Of a DNA stretch of 64,000 nt, positions 8,982-17,459 are shown piece after piece (the stretch's first letter is position 1; every line of letters starts with the position of its first letter). The notes under the pieces were generated by a model. That model saw only the letters and a program-made list of their open reading frames with translations, made no database searches and was not told the DNA's origin. The stretch spans positions 1 to 64,000 of the forward strand of contig JAVKKH010000007.1 in the NCBI GenBank assembly GCA_031296405.1, written 5' to 3'. The stretch is from Candidatus Tepidifontimicrobium thermophilum (GTDB lineage: Bacteria > Sysuimicrobiota > Sysuimicrobiia > Sysuimicrobiales > Sysuimicrobiaceae). Made by a program: the position numbers and the translations under genes.

Positions 8982-9341
8982 TCACCGCACCGGGGCGTAC
9001 GGCGACCACTCCTTGCTGCCCTTGCCCTCCACGAGGTCCTTGCTGCTGAGGAACGTGGTGTCCTCCAGGGCCCGCACCTCGTGCACCACCTCTGGAGGGA
9101 TGTGGATCACCCCGCCGGGTCCCACCTCCGCCTCCTCGTCCCCCACCCGGGCCCGCACCCGGCCCCGCAGCACGTAGATGATCTGCTCGTTGGGGTGCTT
9201 GTGCGGGTCCGCACCGGTGCCCGCCTCCATGCGGTACAGGCCCACCTCGATCTTCTGGCCCCGCACGGTGCCGCCGAAGGCCGTGGAGTAGTGGGGCGAG
9301 ATGGTCTCCTGCTGCAGCTCCTCAAACCGGTAGAAGGGCAT
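8982..9341 (-). CDS. Single-domain cupin protein
   Basis: Small beta-barrel protein (119 aa). Cupin motif 1 is PHKHPNEQIIYVLRGR and motif 2 is around IHIPPEVVHEV, giving His/Glu metal ligands. Start ATG 9341 follows AGGAGG. It is clearly paralogous to the cupin at 12814-13149 (both begin MPF-x-x-FEEL/FDEL-like and share the GSQIEVG/GQKIEVG block), which flanks the Tct transporter on the other side. Function unknown; such cupins act as isomerases, dioxygenases or small-molecule binders. Confidence 0.83.
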   Translation of the reverse strand: MPFYRFEELQQETISPHYSTAFGGTVRGQKIEVGLYRMEAGTGADPHKHPNEQIIYVLRGRVRARVGDEEAEVGPGGVIHIPPEVVHEVRALEDTTFLSSKDLVEGKGSKEWSPYAPVR

Positions 9342-9352
9342 CCCTGGACCTC

Positions 9353-9766
9353 CTAGACTTTCGTCGGCGCCTGCCACGGCTTCTCCACGAAGGTGGTGCC
9401 CGCGTCGTCCTTGCTCGGGCAGTTCCCGTACGTGAAGATGAGCTCCGCGGTGTCCGTGGTGCTGAGGTTCTCCAGACCGTGGATCACCCCCGGCGGGACG
9501 AACACGAACTGGTTCTCCTCCACGACGTACTCCTTGCGCTCCTCCCCGATGTACAGCTTCAGCCGCCCCTTGCGCACGAAGAAGGCGGCCTCGCAGGTGT
9601 GGGTGTGAGCGGGGTTCCGGCCCCCCGGCGGCACGATGGTCCGGCCCATGGTGATGGTCTTCGAACCGACGCTGTGCTTGTCCACGCCGAAGGCGATCAC
9701 CAGCGGCGGCTCGTAGGTGACGTCCTTGCCGATCTTCTCCGAGTCCACGATGGCGAAGGTACTCAC
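9353..9766 (-). CDS. Cupin-domain protein
   Basis: Cupin (137 aa) with PAHTHTCEAAFFVRKGR (motif 1) and FVPPGVIHGLEN (motif 2). Metal ligands His-x-His and His are present. The GTG at 9766 follows GAGGAGGTGA at normal spacing. It is different in sequence from the neighbouring cupin 11 bases downstream, so this is not a tandem duplication. It sits directly after tctB in the same unit. Substrate unknown. Confidence 0.83.
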   Translation of the reverse strand: MSTFAIVDSEKIGKDVTYEPPLVIAFGVDKHSVGSKTITMGRTIVPPGGRNPAHTHTCEAAFFVRKGRLKLYIGEERKEYVVEENQFVFVPPGVIHGLENLSTTDTAELIFTYGNCPSKDDAGTTFVEKPWQAPTKV

Positions 9767-9788
9767 GGTTCACCTCCTCGGTTCCGGC

Positions 9789-10280
9789 CTAGGGCAACCA
9801 CGGTCTCCAGGGCGCGCCGCCCCACAGGGCTCCGCCGGGTAACGGCACGCCGAACACCCCCACGAACAGGGCGTCAAACCCCAGCCCCACCAACAGCCCC
9901 GTGACCAACCACAGAGGCAGCCTGCCCGTCCCGCGGCCTCCCTGCAGGCCCTGTGCCGCTCCCGCCACCATCAGCGCCGTGGCCATCCAGAAGCCCAGCG
10001 AGACCAGAGCCAGGGCGTACAGGGTAGCGCCCAGGGCGAATGCCAGAACGTCCCTCGCTTCCCGCCAGCTCTCCCACAGCACCACCCGGTCGGGCCGGCG
10101 GATCCCCTCTTCCACCAACAGGACCCCCGACACCGCCATCACGCCTGCCGCCAGCCTCGGGAACAGCCACACCGCGGGGGTCCCACCGCGGGCGCCCCAG
10201 AAGGCGACCGCCGCCAGGACCAGGAGCAGCGCCCCGCCCACCACGCTGGCGTTGATCCGGATCTCCCCTCCCGACGCCAC
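9789..10280 (-). CDS. tctB: Tripartite tricarboxylate transporter small permease, TctB family
   Basis: Small integral membrane subunit (163 aa) with four hydrophobic segments, typical of TctB, which assists the large permease TctA in sodium- or proton-driven uptake of carboxylates. Starts at GTG 10280, two bases past the tctA stop, with GGAGG inside the end of tctA; a longer frame would overlap tctA by about 70 bases. Gene order receptor-TctA-TctB is the common one. Confidence 0.85.
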   Translation of the reverse strand: MASGGEIRINASVVGGALLLVLAAVAFWGARGGTPAVWLFPRLAAGVMAVSGVLLVEEGIRRPDRVVLWESWREARDVLAFALGATLYALALVSLGFWMATALMVAGAAQGLQGGRGTGRLPLWLVTGLLVGLGFDALFVGVFGVPLPGGALWGGAPWRPWLP

Positions 10281-10282
10281 CG

Positions 10283-11791
10283 CTACGCCTCCGCTGCGGC
10301 CGCCGCCTGCTGCGCCAGCTTCCAGCCGCGCAGCCCCCGCACCAGGGACCACACGCTCAGGACGATGAACAGAGCCGAGAACGGCCGGAGGAAGAACACC
10401 TCCAGCCAGGAGCCCCGCGCCTGCGCCAGGGTGAGGGAGGTGATCAGGGCCGGCTCGATGATGGGGCCCAACAGCAGTCCGAGGACGATGGGGCCGCTCT
10501 CAAACCCACACTTCCGTAGCACATACGCCAGCACGCCGAAACCCAGCATCATGCCTACGTCGAACACGCTGTTCCGCACCGCGAAGGAGCCCACCACGGC
10601 CAGGCTCAGAACCACGGGAGCCAGCACATGAACCGGGATCCGGATGACGAGCACCAGCAGACGGACCATCAGGAGCCCCACCGCGAACAGCACCAGACCC
10701 GAGACCAGGGTCGACCAGATGAAGGTGTACGTCATCGTCGCCTGCGGCCCGAACAGCTCCCGGCCCGGCTTGACCCCGTGGAGGAGGAGCGCGGCCAGGA
10801 TGACCGCCGCGGGCGCGGAGCCCGGGATGCCTAGCGTCAGGGTGGGGATCATGGCCGCGGGTGCCACGGAGTTGTTGGCCAGCTCCGGCGCGATCAGGCC
10901 CTCGACGGACCCCTTCCCCACCTCTGGATTTTTGCTAGAGCGCAACACCTCGTTGTAGGCCACCAGGGCTGCGATGGGGCCGCCCGTCCCCGGAACGATG
11001 CCCACGATGATGCCCACGAGGCTCGCCTTCAGCAGGAGGAAGGGACGGGTCAGGGTCTCCCGCAGGACCTCCCGCAGGGCGCCCGGCTGCGGTCGGTACT
11101 CCGCCACGTACTGCTCCTTCCGGCGCTGCTCCACCATCCGCAGGACCTCGGGAACCGTGAAGAACCCGATGAGGGCCACCACCAGCTCCACCCCGCCCTG
11201 CAGCTGGGGCAGACCGAAGGCGTACCGGACCCACCCCTCCGTCCGGGCCACGCCCACGGTGCTCAACAGCAGGCCGAGGGAAGCACCCGCGATGCCTTTC
11301 AGCAAGGACTTGCCCGTCAGGGAGGCCATGATGGTGAGCCCGAACACGCCGACCCAGAACACCTCCGGAGGCCCGAACCGCAGGGACAGGACGGCCAGCG
11401 GCGCAGCGAGGAGCAGCAGGGACAGCCCCCCCGTGAGCTGGCCCAGGGCGGAGGCCACCAGCGCCGTGAGCAGGGCCTGATGCGCTTTCCCCTTCTTCGT
11501 AAGCTTATGTCCCTCGATGGCCGTCGCCACCGCCGCGGGAGTTCCCGGGGTGGCGATCAGACACGCAGGGACCGCGTCCCCGAAGGCCGCTGCCCCGTAC
11601 AGGGCGCCCATGAGCACCAGGGCACTGGTGGCGTCCATCACGAAGGTGAAGGGCAGCAGGACCGTCAGCCCCATGGTGGCGGTGAACCCAGGCAGGGCGC
11701 CCACCACGGAGCCCACCGCCACCCCCACCGCCATGAGCAGCAGGTAGTACGGGGACAGGACGTTCAGCAGTCCCTGCAGAACCGGGTCCAC
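10283..11791 (-). CDS. tctA: Tripartite tricarboxylate transporter large permease, TctA family
   Basis: Twelve-segment membrane permease (502 aa). Hallmarks are VGALPGFTATMGLTVLLPFT near residue 35 and the repeated IVGIVPGTGGPIAALVAY near residue 260, the two pseudo-symmetric glycine/proline motifs of TctA. GTG 11791 is preceded by GGAGGAG. It works with TctB and the periplasmic receptor TctC to import di/tricarboxylates or related acids. Confidence 0.93.
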   Translation of the reverse strand: MDPVLQGLLNVLSPYYLLLMAVGVAVGSVVGALPGFTATMGLTVLLPFTFVMDATSALVLMGALYGAAAFGDAVPACLIATPGTPAAVATAIEGHKLTKKGKAHQALLTALVASALGQLTGGLSLLLLAAPLAVLSLRFGPPEVFWVGVFGLTIMASLTGKSLLKGIAGASLGLLLSTVGVARTEGWVRYAFGLPQLQGGVELVVALIGFFTVPEVLRMVEQRRKEQYVAEYRPQPGALREVLRETLTRPFLLLKASLVGIIVGIVPGTGGPIAALVAYNEVLRSSKNPEVGKGSVEGLIAPELANNSVAPAAMIPTLTLGIPGSAPAAVILAALLLHGVKPGRELFGPQATMTYTFIWSTLVSGLVLFAVGLLMVRLLVLVIRIPVHVLAPVVLSLAVVGSFAVRNSVFDVGMMLGFGVLAYVLRKCGFESGPIVLGLLLGPIIEPALITSLTLAQARGSWLEVFFLRPFSALFIVLSVWSLVRGLRGWKLAQQAAAAAEA

Positions 11792-11815
11792 CTCGGGGCC
11801 TCCTCCGAGGAGCGG

Positions 11816-12787
11816 TTAACGCAAGAGCTGGACCAGGTCCCGGTACGTGGCCACCAGCCGGTTGACGTACGCCTGGGACTCCGCGGGGCCGTAGTACAGG
11901 GGCGTCAGCCCCTCCTCCTCCACCGCTTTGCGGATCTCCGGCATGCGCATCACCTGCAGCAGGGCCTGCGACAGGCGCGTGACCACCTCCGCGGGTACGC
12001 CCGCAGGGGCGCCCACGCCCCACGAGGTCTCCACGGTGACGTTGTAGCCGAACTCGGAGAAGGTGGGCACGTCCGGTGCGGCCTTCAGCCGCTGCTTGCC
12101 GCTGACGGCCAGGATGCGCACCTGGTCCTTGTACCGGATCCCGTGGGAAGCCGCCGTGGTGGCCGCGTCCACGTGGCCACCCATGAGGCTGGTCATCACG
12201 GGCCCGGCACCGCCCGCGATGGGCACGTAGGTGAGGCGGATCCCCGCGGCCTGCATGAACTGGGCCAGGCTCAGGTCCGAGGGCGACAGCCGCTCCACCC
12301 CGCCCACCGCCAGCTTGCCGGGGTTGGCCTTGGCGTACTCCACGAAGTCCCGGAGGGTCCGGAAGGGGCTGTCCTTACGCACCATGAGGGCGTTGGGGGC
12401 CGCCACCGTCCACGCGATGGACCGGATCTGGTCCAGGCGGTATCCCGCCTCCGCCCCCCGCAGCAGCGTCTGGATGACCATGTGGGGCATCACCAGCCCC
12501 CCCACGGTGTAGCCGTCCGGCCGGGCCCGGGCCAGTTCCGACCATCCCACCGCCCCGCCCCCGCCGGTGCGGTACTCCACCAGGATGCGCACACCCAGCA
12601 GCTTCTCCAGGTGCGGCTGGACCCGACGGACCTCCACGTCGGACTGGCCGCCCGGCGCGAAGGCTACCAGCCACGTGATGGGCCGCGTCGGGTACGCAGA
12701 CGGCGCTCCCGCCGCCGCCCACACCAGGCAGAGAGCCAGACCCGCCGCCAGTACGGCGGTCAGGACCCCTCGCCACGTCCCTCGCAT
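11816..12787 (-). CDS. tctC: Tripartite tricarboxylate transporter receptor, TctC/Bug family
   Basis: Periplasmic binding receptor (323 aa) of the Bug/TctC family. Signal peptide covers residues 1-30, followed by YPTRPITWLVAFAPGGQSD, the family N-terminus, and later VDAATTAASHG and PDVPTFSEFG. ATG 12787 is preferred because GAGGGGGTG lies at correct spacing; the GTG at 12796 would overlap that ribosome site. Such receptors bind carboxylates such as citrate, tartrate, phthalate or pyridine acids; the ligand here is not predictable. Confidence 0.92.
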   Translation of the reverse strand: MRGTWRGVLTAVLAAGLALCLVWAAAGAPSAYPTRPITWLVAFAPGGQSDVEVRRVQPHLEKLLGVRILVEYRTGGGGAVGWSELARARPDGYTVGGLVMPHMVIQTLLRGAEAGYRLDQIRSIAWTVAAPNALMVRKDSPFRTLRDFVEYAKANPGKLAVGGVERLSPSDLSLAQFMQAAGIRLTYVPIAGGAGPVMTSLMGGHVDAATTAASHGIRYKDQVRILAVSGKQRLKAAPDVPTFSEFGYNVTVETSWGVGAPAGVPAEVVTRLSQALLQVMRMPEIRKAVEEEGLTPLYYGPAESQAYVNRLVATYRDLVQLLR

Positions 12788-12813
12788 CCGATTCACCCCC
12801 TCTTACCGTTTGG

Positions 12814-13149
12814 CTAGATCCGGTGTCCCCGGCCGTCCACCAGGGCCTTGCAGCTCAGCACCTCGCTGTCCTCCAGGGCCGTCACCTGGTGTGGCAGGTT
12901 GGGCGGCGCCAGGAAGCCCTGCCCGGGCCCGAGTTCCCGGGTCTCGTCGCCTAGGGTCGCCCGCAGCCGGCCCCGCAGGACCACCATGATCTGCTCCTGC
13001 GGGTGCGCGTGCGGGACGGCTCCCTCGCCCGCGCGGAAGCGCAGGCGGCCCACCTCGATCTGGGAGCCGGTCACCAGCGGCCCGAAGGCCTTCGAGTACT
13101 TGGGCGTCACGTACTCCGCCTGCAGCTCGTCGAAGTCAAAAAACGGCAT
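12814..13149 (-). CDS. Single-domain cupin protein (paralogue of 8982-9341)
   Basis: Cupin (111 aa) with PHAHPQEQIMVVLRGR and LAPPNLPHQV, aligned along its whole length with the cupin at 8982-9341. ATG 13149 follows GAGGAGAG. It lies between the LeuA-like enzyme and the Tct receptor. Two diverged copies kept in one unit suggest two related but distinct ligands or reactions. Confidence 0.83.
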   Translation of the reverse strand: MPFFDFDELQAEYVTPKYSKAFGPLVTGSQIEVGRLRFRAGEGAVPHAHPQEQIMVVLRGRLRATLGDETRELGPGQGFLAPPNLPHQVTALEDSEVLSCKALVDGRGHRI

Positions 13150-13159
13150 CCTCTCCTCC

Positions 13160-14407
13160 TCAGGAACCCTTCACGGGCTGCGCCGCACCCAGCACGGCCT
13201 CCGCGATCTGCACGAACTCCTCCCGGGTGAGCAGTCCCTTCTTCGCCAGGGAGCGCTCCTTCACCCGTACCAGGATCTCGTCCACCCGCGGGTCGTCGGG
13301 CCGCAGCGTGTAGCCTACCTCGCTGAGGAAGTACAGCACCGAGTCCCGGCCGCTGCCCTTGCCCAGCACCACCTCCGCGGGAGGCTGGCCTACCAGCTCC
13401 CAGTGGAAGGGGAACAGTTCCACGGGCCTCTTGTCCTTCAGCCGAACCAGCCACGTGGCGATGATCCCCGACTCCACCTGGAACAGCCGGTCCCCCACCA
13501 CCGCCCGGTTGGGCGGCACGGGGACCTGCGCCAGTTCCCGCACCAGCCTGGACAGTTCGTACAGCTTCTCGTAACGCAGCCCCGTGTCCACCCCGTACAG
13601 GGTCAGCAGCGCCAGGGCCAGGTCCTCCAGGGCGCAGTTGCCCGCCCGCTCGCCCAGCCCGGTGACCGTCACGTGGGCCGTCTGCACGCCCAGGCTGAGC
13701 GCCATGAGGGTGTTGGCCACCGCCATCCCGAAGTCGTCGTGGAAGTGCGCCTCCAGGGGCTTGCGGATGTGCTGCTGCACGAACCGGGTGAAGTACTGGA
13801 TCGCGTGAGGGCTGCTGCCCCCGAAGGTGTCCACCAGCACCAGGGCGTCCATGTGCCCGTGGGTGGAGACCTCCTCGATGAGCCGCACGAACCACTCCGG
13901 CTCCGAGCGGGTGGCGTCGATGGGGAAGAACACCACCTCCAGGCCCTGTTCGTGGGCGAACCGCGTGGCCTCCACCGAGAGGTCGATGGCCCGCTGCGGC
14001 TCCCACTGGTAGGCCAGCTCGATGATGTGCTGGCTGCTGGGGATCTCTACCACCACGCCCTTGACCCCGCAGTCCACCGCCTGCTGCACGTCCGACACCA
14101 GGCACCGGCTGAAGGCGTACACCTTCGGACCCAGGTCCCGCCTGGCGATGGCCTCCACCGCGGCCCGGTCCGCCCGCGACACCATGGGCAGCCCCGCCTC
14201 GATCCGGTGGACCCCCGCCTCCGCCAGCTTCTCCGCGATCCGGATCTTGTCGTCGGTGGTGAACACCACCCCCGCCTGCTGTTCCCCGTCCCGCAGGGTC
14301 ACGTCGTGGAACTCCACCTTCGGCGGGAAATGCAGCTGCGCGCGGACCTCCGGCGCGTAGTTGTGGGGGCTGGTGAACCAGCGTTCCGTCATCCACGGGG
14401 TCGTCAT
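13160..14407 (-). CDS. DRE-TIM metallolyase, isopropylmalate/citramalate/homocitrate synthase-like
   Basis: Cytoplasmic enzyme (415 aa) of the HMGL-like/LeuA superfamily. The N-terminal VTLRDGEQQAGVVF carries the Arg-Asp catalytic and metal pair. The second signature HFHDDFGMAVANTL provides the metal His-x-His, and CALEDLALAL follows. No LeuA regulatory domain is present, so length fits a short citramalate/homocitrate-type synthase. It presumably condenses acetyl-CoA with a 2-oxo acid, but a lyase role is possible. Start ATG 14407 is 9 bases past the dehydrogenase stop. Adjacent 2-hydroxyacid dehydrogenase and Tct carboxylate importer argue for a carboxylate catabolic function rather than leucine synthesis. 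Confidence 0.82.
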   Translation of the reverse strand: MTTPWMTERWFTSPHNYAPEVRAQLHFPPKVEFHDVTLRDGEQQAGVVFTTDDKIRIAEKLAEAGVHRIEAGLPMVSRADRAAVEAIARRDLGPKVYAFSRCLVSDVQQAVDCGVKGVVVEIPSSQHIIELAYQWEPQRAIDLSVEATRFAHEQGLEVVFFPIDATRSEPEWFVRLIEEVSTHGHMDALVLVDTFGGSSPHAIQYFTRFVQQHIRKPLEAHFHDDFGMAVANTLMALSLGVQTAHVTVTGLGERAGNCALEDLALALLTLYGVDTGLRYEKLYELSRLVRELAQVPVPPNRAVVGDRLFQVESGIIATWLVRLKDKRPVELFPFHWELVGQPPAEVVLGKGSGRDSVLYFLSEVGYTLRPDDPRVDEILVRVKERSLAKKGLLTREEFVQIAEAVLGAAQPVKGS

Positions 14408-14416
14408 CTCGCCCTC

Positions 14417-15415
14417 CTACGCGGGGACTCCCGCCACCCGGTTCACCGGGTAGCGGGGCGCTTGTCCGGTCAGTACCCGTACCACCTCCTCCGCAGCCTT
14501 GCGCTGCAGCTCCTGCAGCGACTCCTCGGAGTAGAAGGCCACGTGGGGCGTGAGGATCACGCGGTCCAGTCGGAGCAGGGGATCCTCGGGCGGAGGGGGC
14601 TCCGTGGGGAGCACATCCAACGCGGCCCCCGCGATCCACCCCCGCTCCAGGGCCCGCACCAGGGCGCCCTCGTCCACGATCCGGCCCCGGGCGGTGTTCA
14701 CGAGGTACGCGGTGGGCTTCATCCACCGCAGCGCCGCCTCGTCGATCAGCCCCTCCGTTTGGGGTGTGAGGGGCGCGTGCACCGACACGTAGTCCGACCG
14801 CTGCAGCAGGTCCCTTAGCCCCGCGGGCTCCACTCCCAGCTCCCGCATGACCGCCGGGTCCACGTACGGGTCGAAGCTCAACACCCGCATTCCGAAGGCC
14901 TGCGCCTTGCGGGCCACCAGGCGCGGGATCTTGCCGAACCCCACCAGGCCCAGGACCTGACCCGACAGCCTGTGGACGGGGACCGCGTCCCGGGCGTCCC
15001 AACGCCCCGCCCGCACGTTGCGATCCAGCCACACCACCTTCCGGGCGCACGCCAGGACCAGGGCCAGGGCGTGGTCGCTCACCTCGTCCACGCAGTAGTC
15101 CGGGACGTTGGTCACCACGATGCCGCGCGCGGTGGCGGTGCGCACGTCCACGTTATCGACGCCGATCCCGTACCGGGCGATGATGCGGCACCGCCGCGCG
15201 GCCTCCACCACCCGCGCGGTGACTGGGGCGAAGCACACGAGGAGGGCGTCCGCGTCTGCGACGGGTTCCAGGAGCTCGTCGTCCCGGTGCGCCTGCAGGG
15301 CGACCAGGTCGGCCCCGATCTCCCCCAGGATCCTCCGCTCCACCTCCAGATGGGGAAAGACGGAGTCCGTGACAACGACCTTGAACCGACCGCTACCCAC
15401 CGCGCTCCCGCTCAT
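14417..15415 (-). CDS. D-isomer-specific 2-hydroxyacid dehydrogenase
   Basis: NAD(P)-dependent dehydrogenase (332 aa) reducing 2-oxo acids or oxidising D-2-hydroxy acids. The catalytic domain (residues 10-110 and the C-terminus) surrounds a Rossmann domain with GLVGFGKIPRLVA. Catalytic Arg lies in NTARGRIVDE, Glu in DVLPTEPP and His in LTPHVAFYSEE. The third glycine of the dinucleotide motif is replaced by Pro (G-F-G-K-I-P). ATG 15415 overlaps the regulator gene; an in-frame GTG at 15400 with GGGAG upstream is an alternative. First enzyme gene after the GntR regulator, so probably its main target. Confidence 0.87.
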   Translation of the reverse strand: MSGSAVGSGRFKVVVTDSVFPHLEVERRILGEIGADLVALQAHRDDELLEPVADADALLVCFAPVTARVVEAARRCRIIARYGIGVDNVDVRTATARGIVVTNVPDYCVDEVSDHALALVLACARKVVWLDRNVRAGRWDARDAVPVHRLSGQVLGLVGFGKIPRLVARKAQAFGMRVLSFDPYVDPAVMRELGVEPAGLRDLLQRSDYVSVHAPLTPQTEGLIDEAALRWMKPTAYLVNTARGRIVDEGALVRALERGWIAGAALDVLPTEPPPPEDPLLRLDRVILTPHVAFYSEESLQELQRKAAEEVVRVLTGQAPRYPVNRVAGVPA

Positions 15416-16103
15416 CCGCCTTGCGCTCCCGGCGCAGGTAGTCCACCAGCATGCGGCACGCGATCCCCAGGTGCTCCTCCAGCGCGGCCACCGCGCCGGC
15501 GGCGTCCCGGCGGCGGACCGCCTCCAGGATCTTTCGGTGCTCCCGCTGCGAGTACTGCTTGCGCTGCATCACGGAGATGTACAGGCGCAGGTAGCGGTCC
15601 ACGTTCGTCCGCAGGGTACGGATGAGGTTCAGCAGGCGCTGCCGTCGGGATGGGGCGTACAGCACCGCGTGGAACTCCGTGTTCAGCTCGCTCCAGGCGG
15701 AGGGGTCGCCCTCTGCGTCGATGGCATCCAGGATCCGCTCCGCACGCTCCAGGTCCTCGTCCGTGAGGTGGGGAAAGGCCAGCCGGAGGGCCTGGCACTC
15801 CAGGGGGATCCGGATCTCGTACAGCTCCTCCACTTCCTCGGGGCTGAGTTCCGATACTTCGAAACCCCGGTAGGGCCGCAGACGCACGAGGCCCTCCGCC
15901 TCCAGCTGGCGCAGGGCCTCTCGGACGGGGATGTGGCTGACGCCCAGCTCGCGTGCGATCTCGTCCTGTCGAAGCTGCTGGCCGGCTAGTAAGATGCCGC
16001 GGAGGATGGCCTCGCGGAGGACGTCGGCCACCATCGCGGGGGTGCTCCTGGGCCCAGGGGAGTTGGCCTCCACCAGCGACCGAAGGTCCCCTCTGGACGT
16101 CAC
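15393..16103 (-). CDS. GntR-family regulator, FadR/FCD subfamily
   Basis: DNA-binding repressor or activator (236 aa). The winged helix-turn-helix (about residues 25-90, with LRQDEIARELGVSHIPVREAL) is followed by an all-helical FCD ligand domain with metal-binding His/Asp residues (ELNTEFHAVLY, QREHRKIL). FCD regulators sense small carboxylates. The GTG at 16103 lies four bases from a perfect 16-base palindrome, so no room exists for a ribosome site; a leaderless message or the ATG at residue 24 (AGGAG before it) are the two options. It heads the 16-gene unit running to base 1 and is divergent from the MFS gene. Confidence 0.87.
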   Translation of the reverse strand: MTSRGDLRSLVEANSPGPRSTPAMVADVLREAILRGILLAGQQLRQDEIARELGVSHIPVREALRQLEAEGLVRLRPYRGFEVSELSPEEVEELYEIRIPLECQALRLAFPHLTDEDLERAERILDAIDAEGDPSAWSELNTEFHAVLYAPSRRQRLLNLIRTLRTNVDRYLRLYISVMQRKQYSQREHRKILEAVRRRDAAGAVAALEEHLGIACRMLVDYLRRERKADERERGG

Positions 16104-16107
16104 GCCG

Positions 16108-16123
16108 ATATGCTATAGCATAT
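16108..16123. promoter_or_regulatory. Perfect 16-bp palindrome, probable GntR operator
   Basis: ATATGCTATAGCATAT is a perfect dyad in an otherwise GC-rich region, placed between the divergent GntR and MFS genes. It overlaps where a -10 box for either gene would lie. Size and position fit an FCD-GntR autoregulatory operator. A related, imperfect copy stands at 31046-31059 upstream of the second importer operon. Confidence 0.6.
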
Positions 16124-16172
16124 ACCCCACAGCGTCAACGGATTCAGCCCGGCAGGAGCCGGACCAGCGCAG

Positions 16173-17417
16173 GTGGAACGGGTGGTGACCGTGGACGGTC
16201 GGGACTCCCACACCCCTTTCCGCACCAAGCTGGCGCTCCCTACTCTGGCTCTGGCCTGGCTGGCGGCCGTCAACGGCCGAGCACCCCAGCTCAGCGTGGG
16301 GCCGACCCTCCCCCTGGTGACGCGGGACCTGGGTCTGCCTTCGACTCTGGCGGGTCTGGCGGTGGGGCTGCCGTTGTTGCTCATGGGACTGCTGGCCCTC
16401 CCCGGCGGCTGGTTGGTAGACCGCGTGGGAGCTGGACGGGCGCTGGCAGTCGCGCTTGCCGCGGTGGCCGCAGGAGGGGCAGGACGCGGGTTCGCTACCA
16501 GCCCGGAGGCCTTCGTCCTGGCCACCGCGGTTCTCGGGACCGGCATCGCCGCCATGCAGCCCGCACTGCCCGCCCTGGCCAGGGCGGCCCTCCCCCACCG
16601 GCCCGCCCTGGCCACCGCGGTGTACTTCAACGGGCTCATCCTGGGCGTGTTCGCAGGAGCTGCCTTGGTCCCTGCCTTCCTGCGCCTCAGCGGAGCGGCC
16701 AGCTGGCGGGGAGTTTACTGGATCTGGGGCGCGTACGGGCTGGCCTGCGCTCTGCTGTGGTGGGGATTCTCCAACCGGTCCGGCGCGGGCGTGGCCCCCC
16801 GCTTCAACCCTCGCCCGCCGCACCTGGTCCACGCGGTACGGGAGTCCTTCCGCATCCCTGGCTTCACCGCCACGGCCGTGGCCTTCGGAGCGCAGAGCGC
16901 GATCTTCTACGGCTTCGTGGGCTGGCTGCCCACCGAGCTCGTGCGGGCGGGCTGGACCGTGGGGCAGGCGAGCGGACCCGCGTCCCTGGTGGCGGTGGGT
17001 GCGCTGGTGGCGGGCTTCGGGACCCCCGCCCTGGTGGACGTGGCAGGTCGCAGGCCGGTATTCGTAGGTGCCGGGCTGGTGTGCACCCTGGCCGCCACCG
17101 GCGTCCTGGTGGCCGCGACCTCGGCCCCGTGGTTGTGGGCGTTTCTCGCAGGTTTCGGTACCACCGTGGCCTTCGGTGCGGCCCTGGCCGTCCCTGCAGA
17201 GGTGGCACCCACCGACCGCGTGGGCGTGGTGGCTGGTAGCCTGCTCACCCTGGGGTACGTGATGTCCGCCCTCGGACCGGTGCCCATGGGGGCTCTGCTG
17301 GATCTCACAGGGGCCACCGGGCCCAGCTGGGCGTACATGGTCCTGGTGGGCCTGCTCCTGACCGCGGCGGGCAGTCGGGTGCCGGCGCGGCCTGCTCCCC
17401 CTTCCGGCCCCGCGTAA
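16173..17417 (+). CDS. Major facilitator superfamily permease (CynX/NimT-like)
   Basis: Membrane transporter (414 aa) with twelve predicted segments. The loop after segment 2 carries GGWLVDRVGAGRALA, the MFS A-motif form, and the first segment region AAVNGRAPQLSVGPTLPLV resembles the cyanate/2-nitroimidazole transporter (CynX/NimT) group. GTG 16173 is 14 bases after AGGAG; the GTG codons at residues 4 and 5 are alternatives. Divergent from the GntR regulator and probably under the same operator, so likely a second route for the inducing acid or for product export. Confidence 0.82.
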   Translation: MERVVTVDGRDSHTPFRTKLALPTLALAWLAAVNGRAPQLSVGPTLPLVTRDLGLPSTLAGLAVGLPLLLMGLLALPGGWLVDRVGAGRALAVALAAVAAGGAGRGFATSPEAFVLATAVLGTGIAAMQPALPALARAALPHRPALATAVYFNGLILGVFAGAALVPAFLRLSGAASWRGVYWIWGAYGLACALLWWGFSNRSGAGVAPRFNPRPPHLVHAVRESFRIPGFTATAVAFGAQSAIFYGFVGWLPTELVRAGWTVGQASGPASLVAVGALVAGFGTPALVDVAGRRPVFVGAGLVCTLAATGVLVAATSAPWLWAFLAGFGTTVAFGAALAVPAEVAPTDRVGVVAGSLLTLGYVMSALGPVPMGALLDLTGATGPSWAYMVLVGLLLTAAGSRVPARPAPPSGPA

Positions 17418-17420
17418 GCC

Positions 17421-17448
17421 GTCCGCGACGGACCCAAAACCCGTTTTG
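17421..17448. terminator. Inverted repeats between convergent genes, possible terminator
   Basis: The 42 bases between the MFS stop and the TRAP permease stop hold GTCCG-CGA-CGGAC and, next to it, CAAAAC-CC-GTTTTG. Two short dyads with A/T runs between convergent genes fit a weak bidirectional terminator. The stems are short, so this is tentative. Confidence 0.3.
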
Positions 17449-17459
17449 CCCGGCCGGGT

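Noticed and set aside
13160-14407. HMG-CoA lyase
   Set aside because: The second signature HFHDDFGMAVANTL and overall length fit the isopropylmalate/homocitrate/citramalate synthase branch; a lyase role is left only as a possibility.
12848-14818. Long plus-strand frame opposite the LeuA-like and dehydrogenase genes
   Set aside because: Shadow frame of high-GC genes with no ribosome site or family features.
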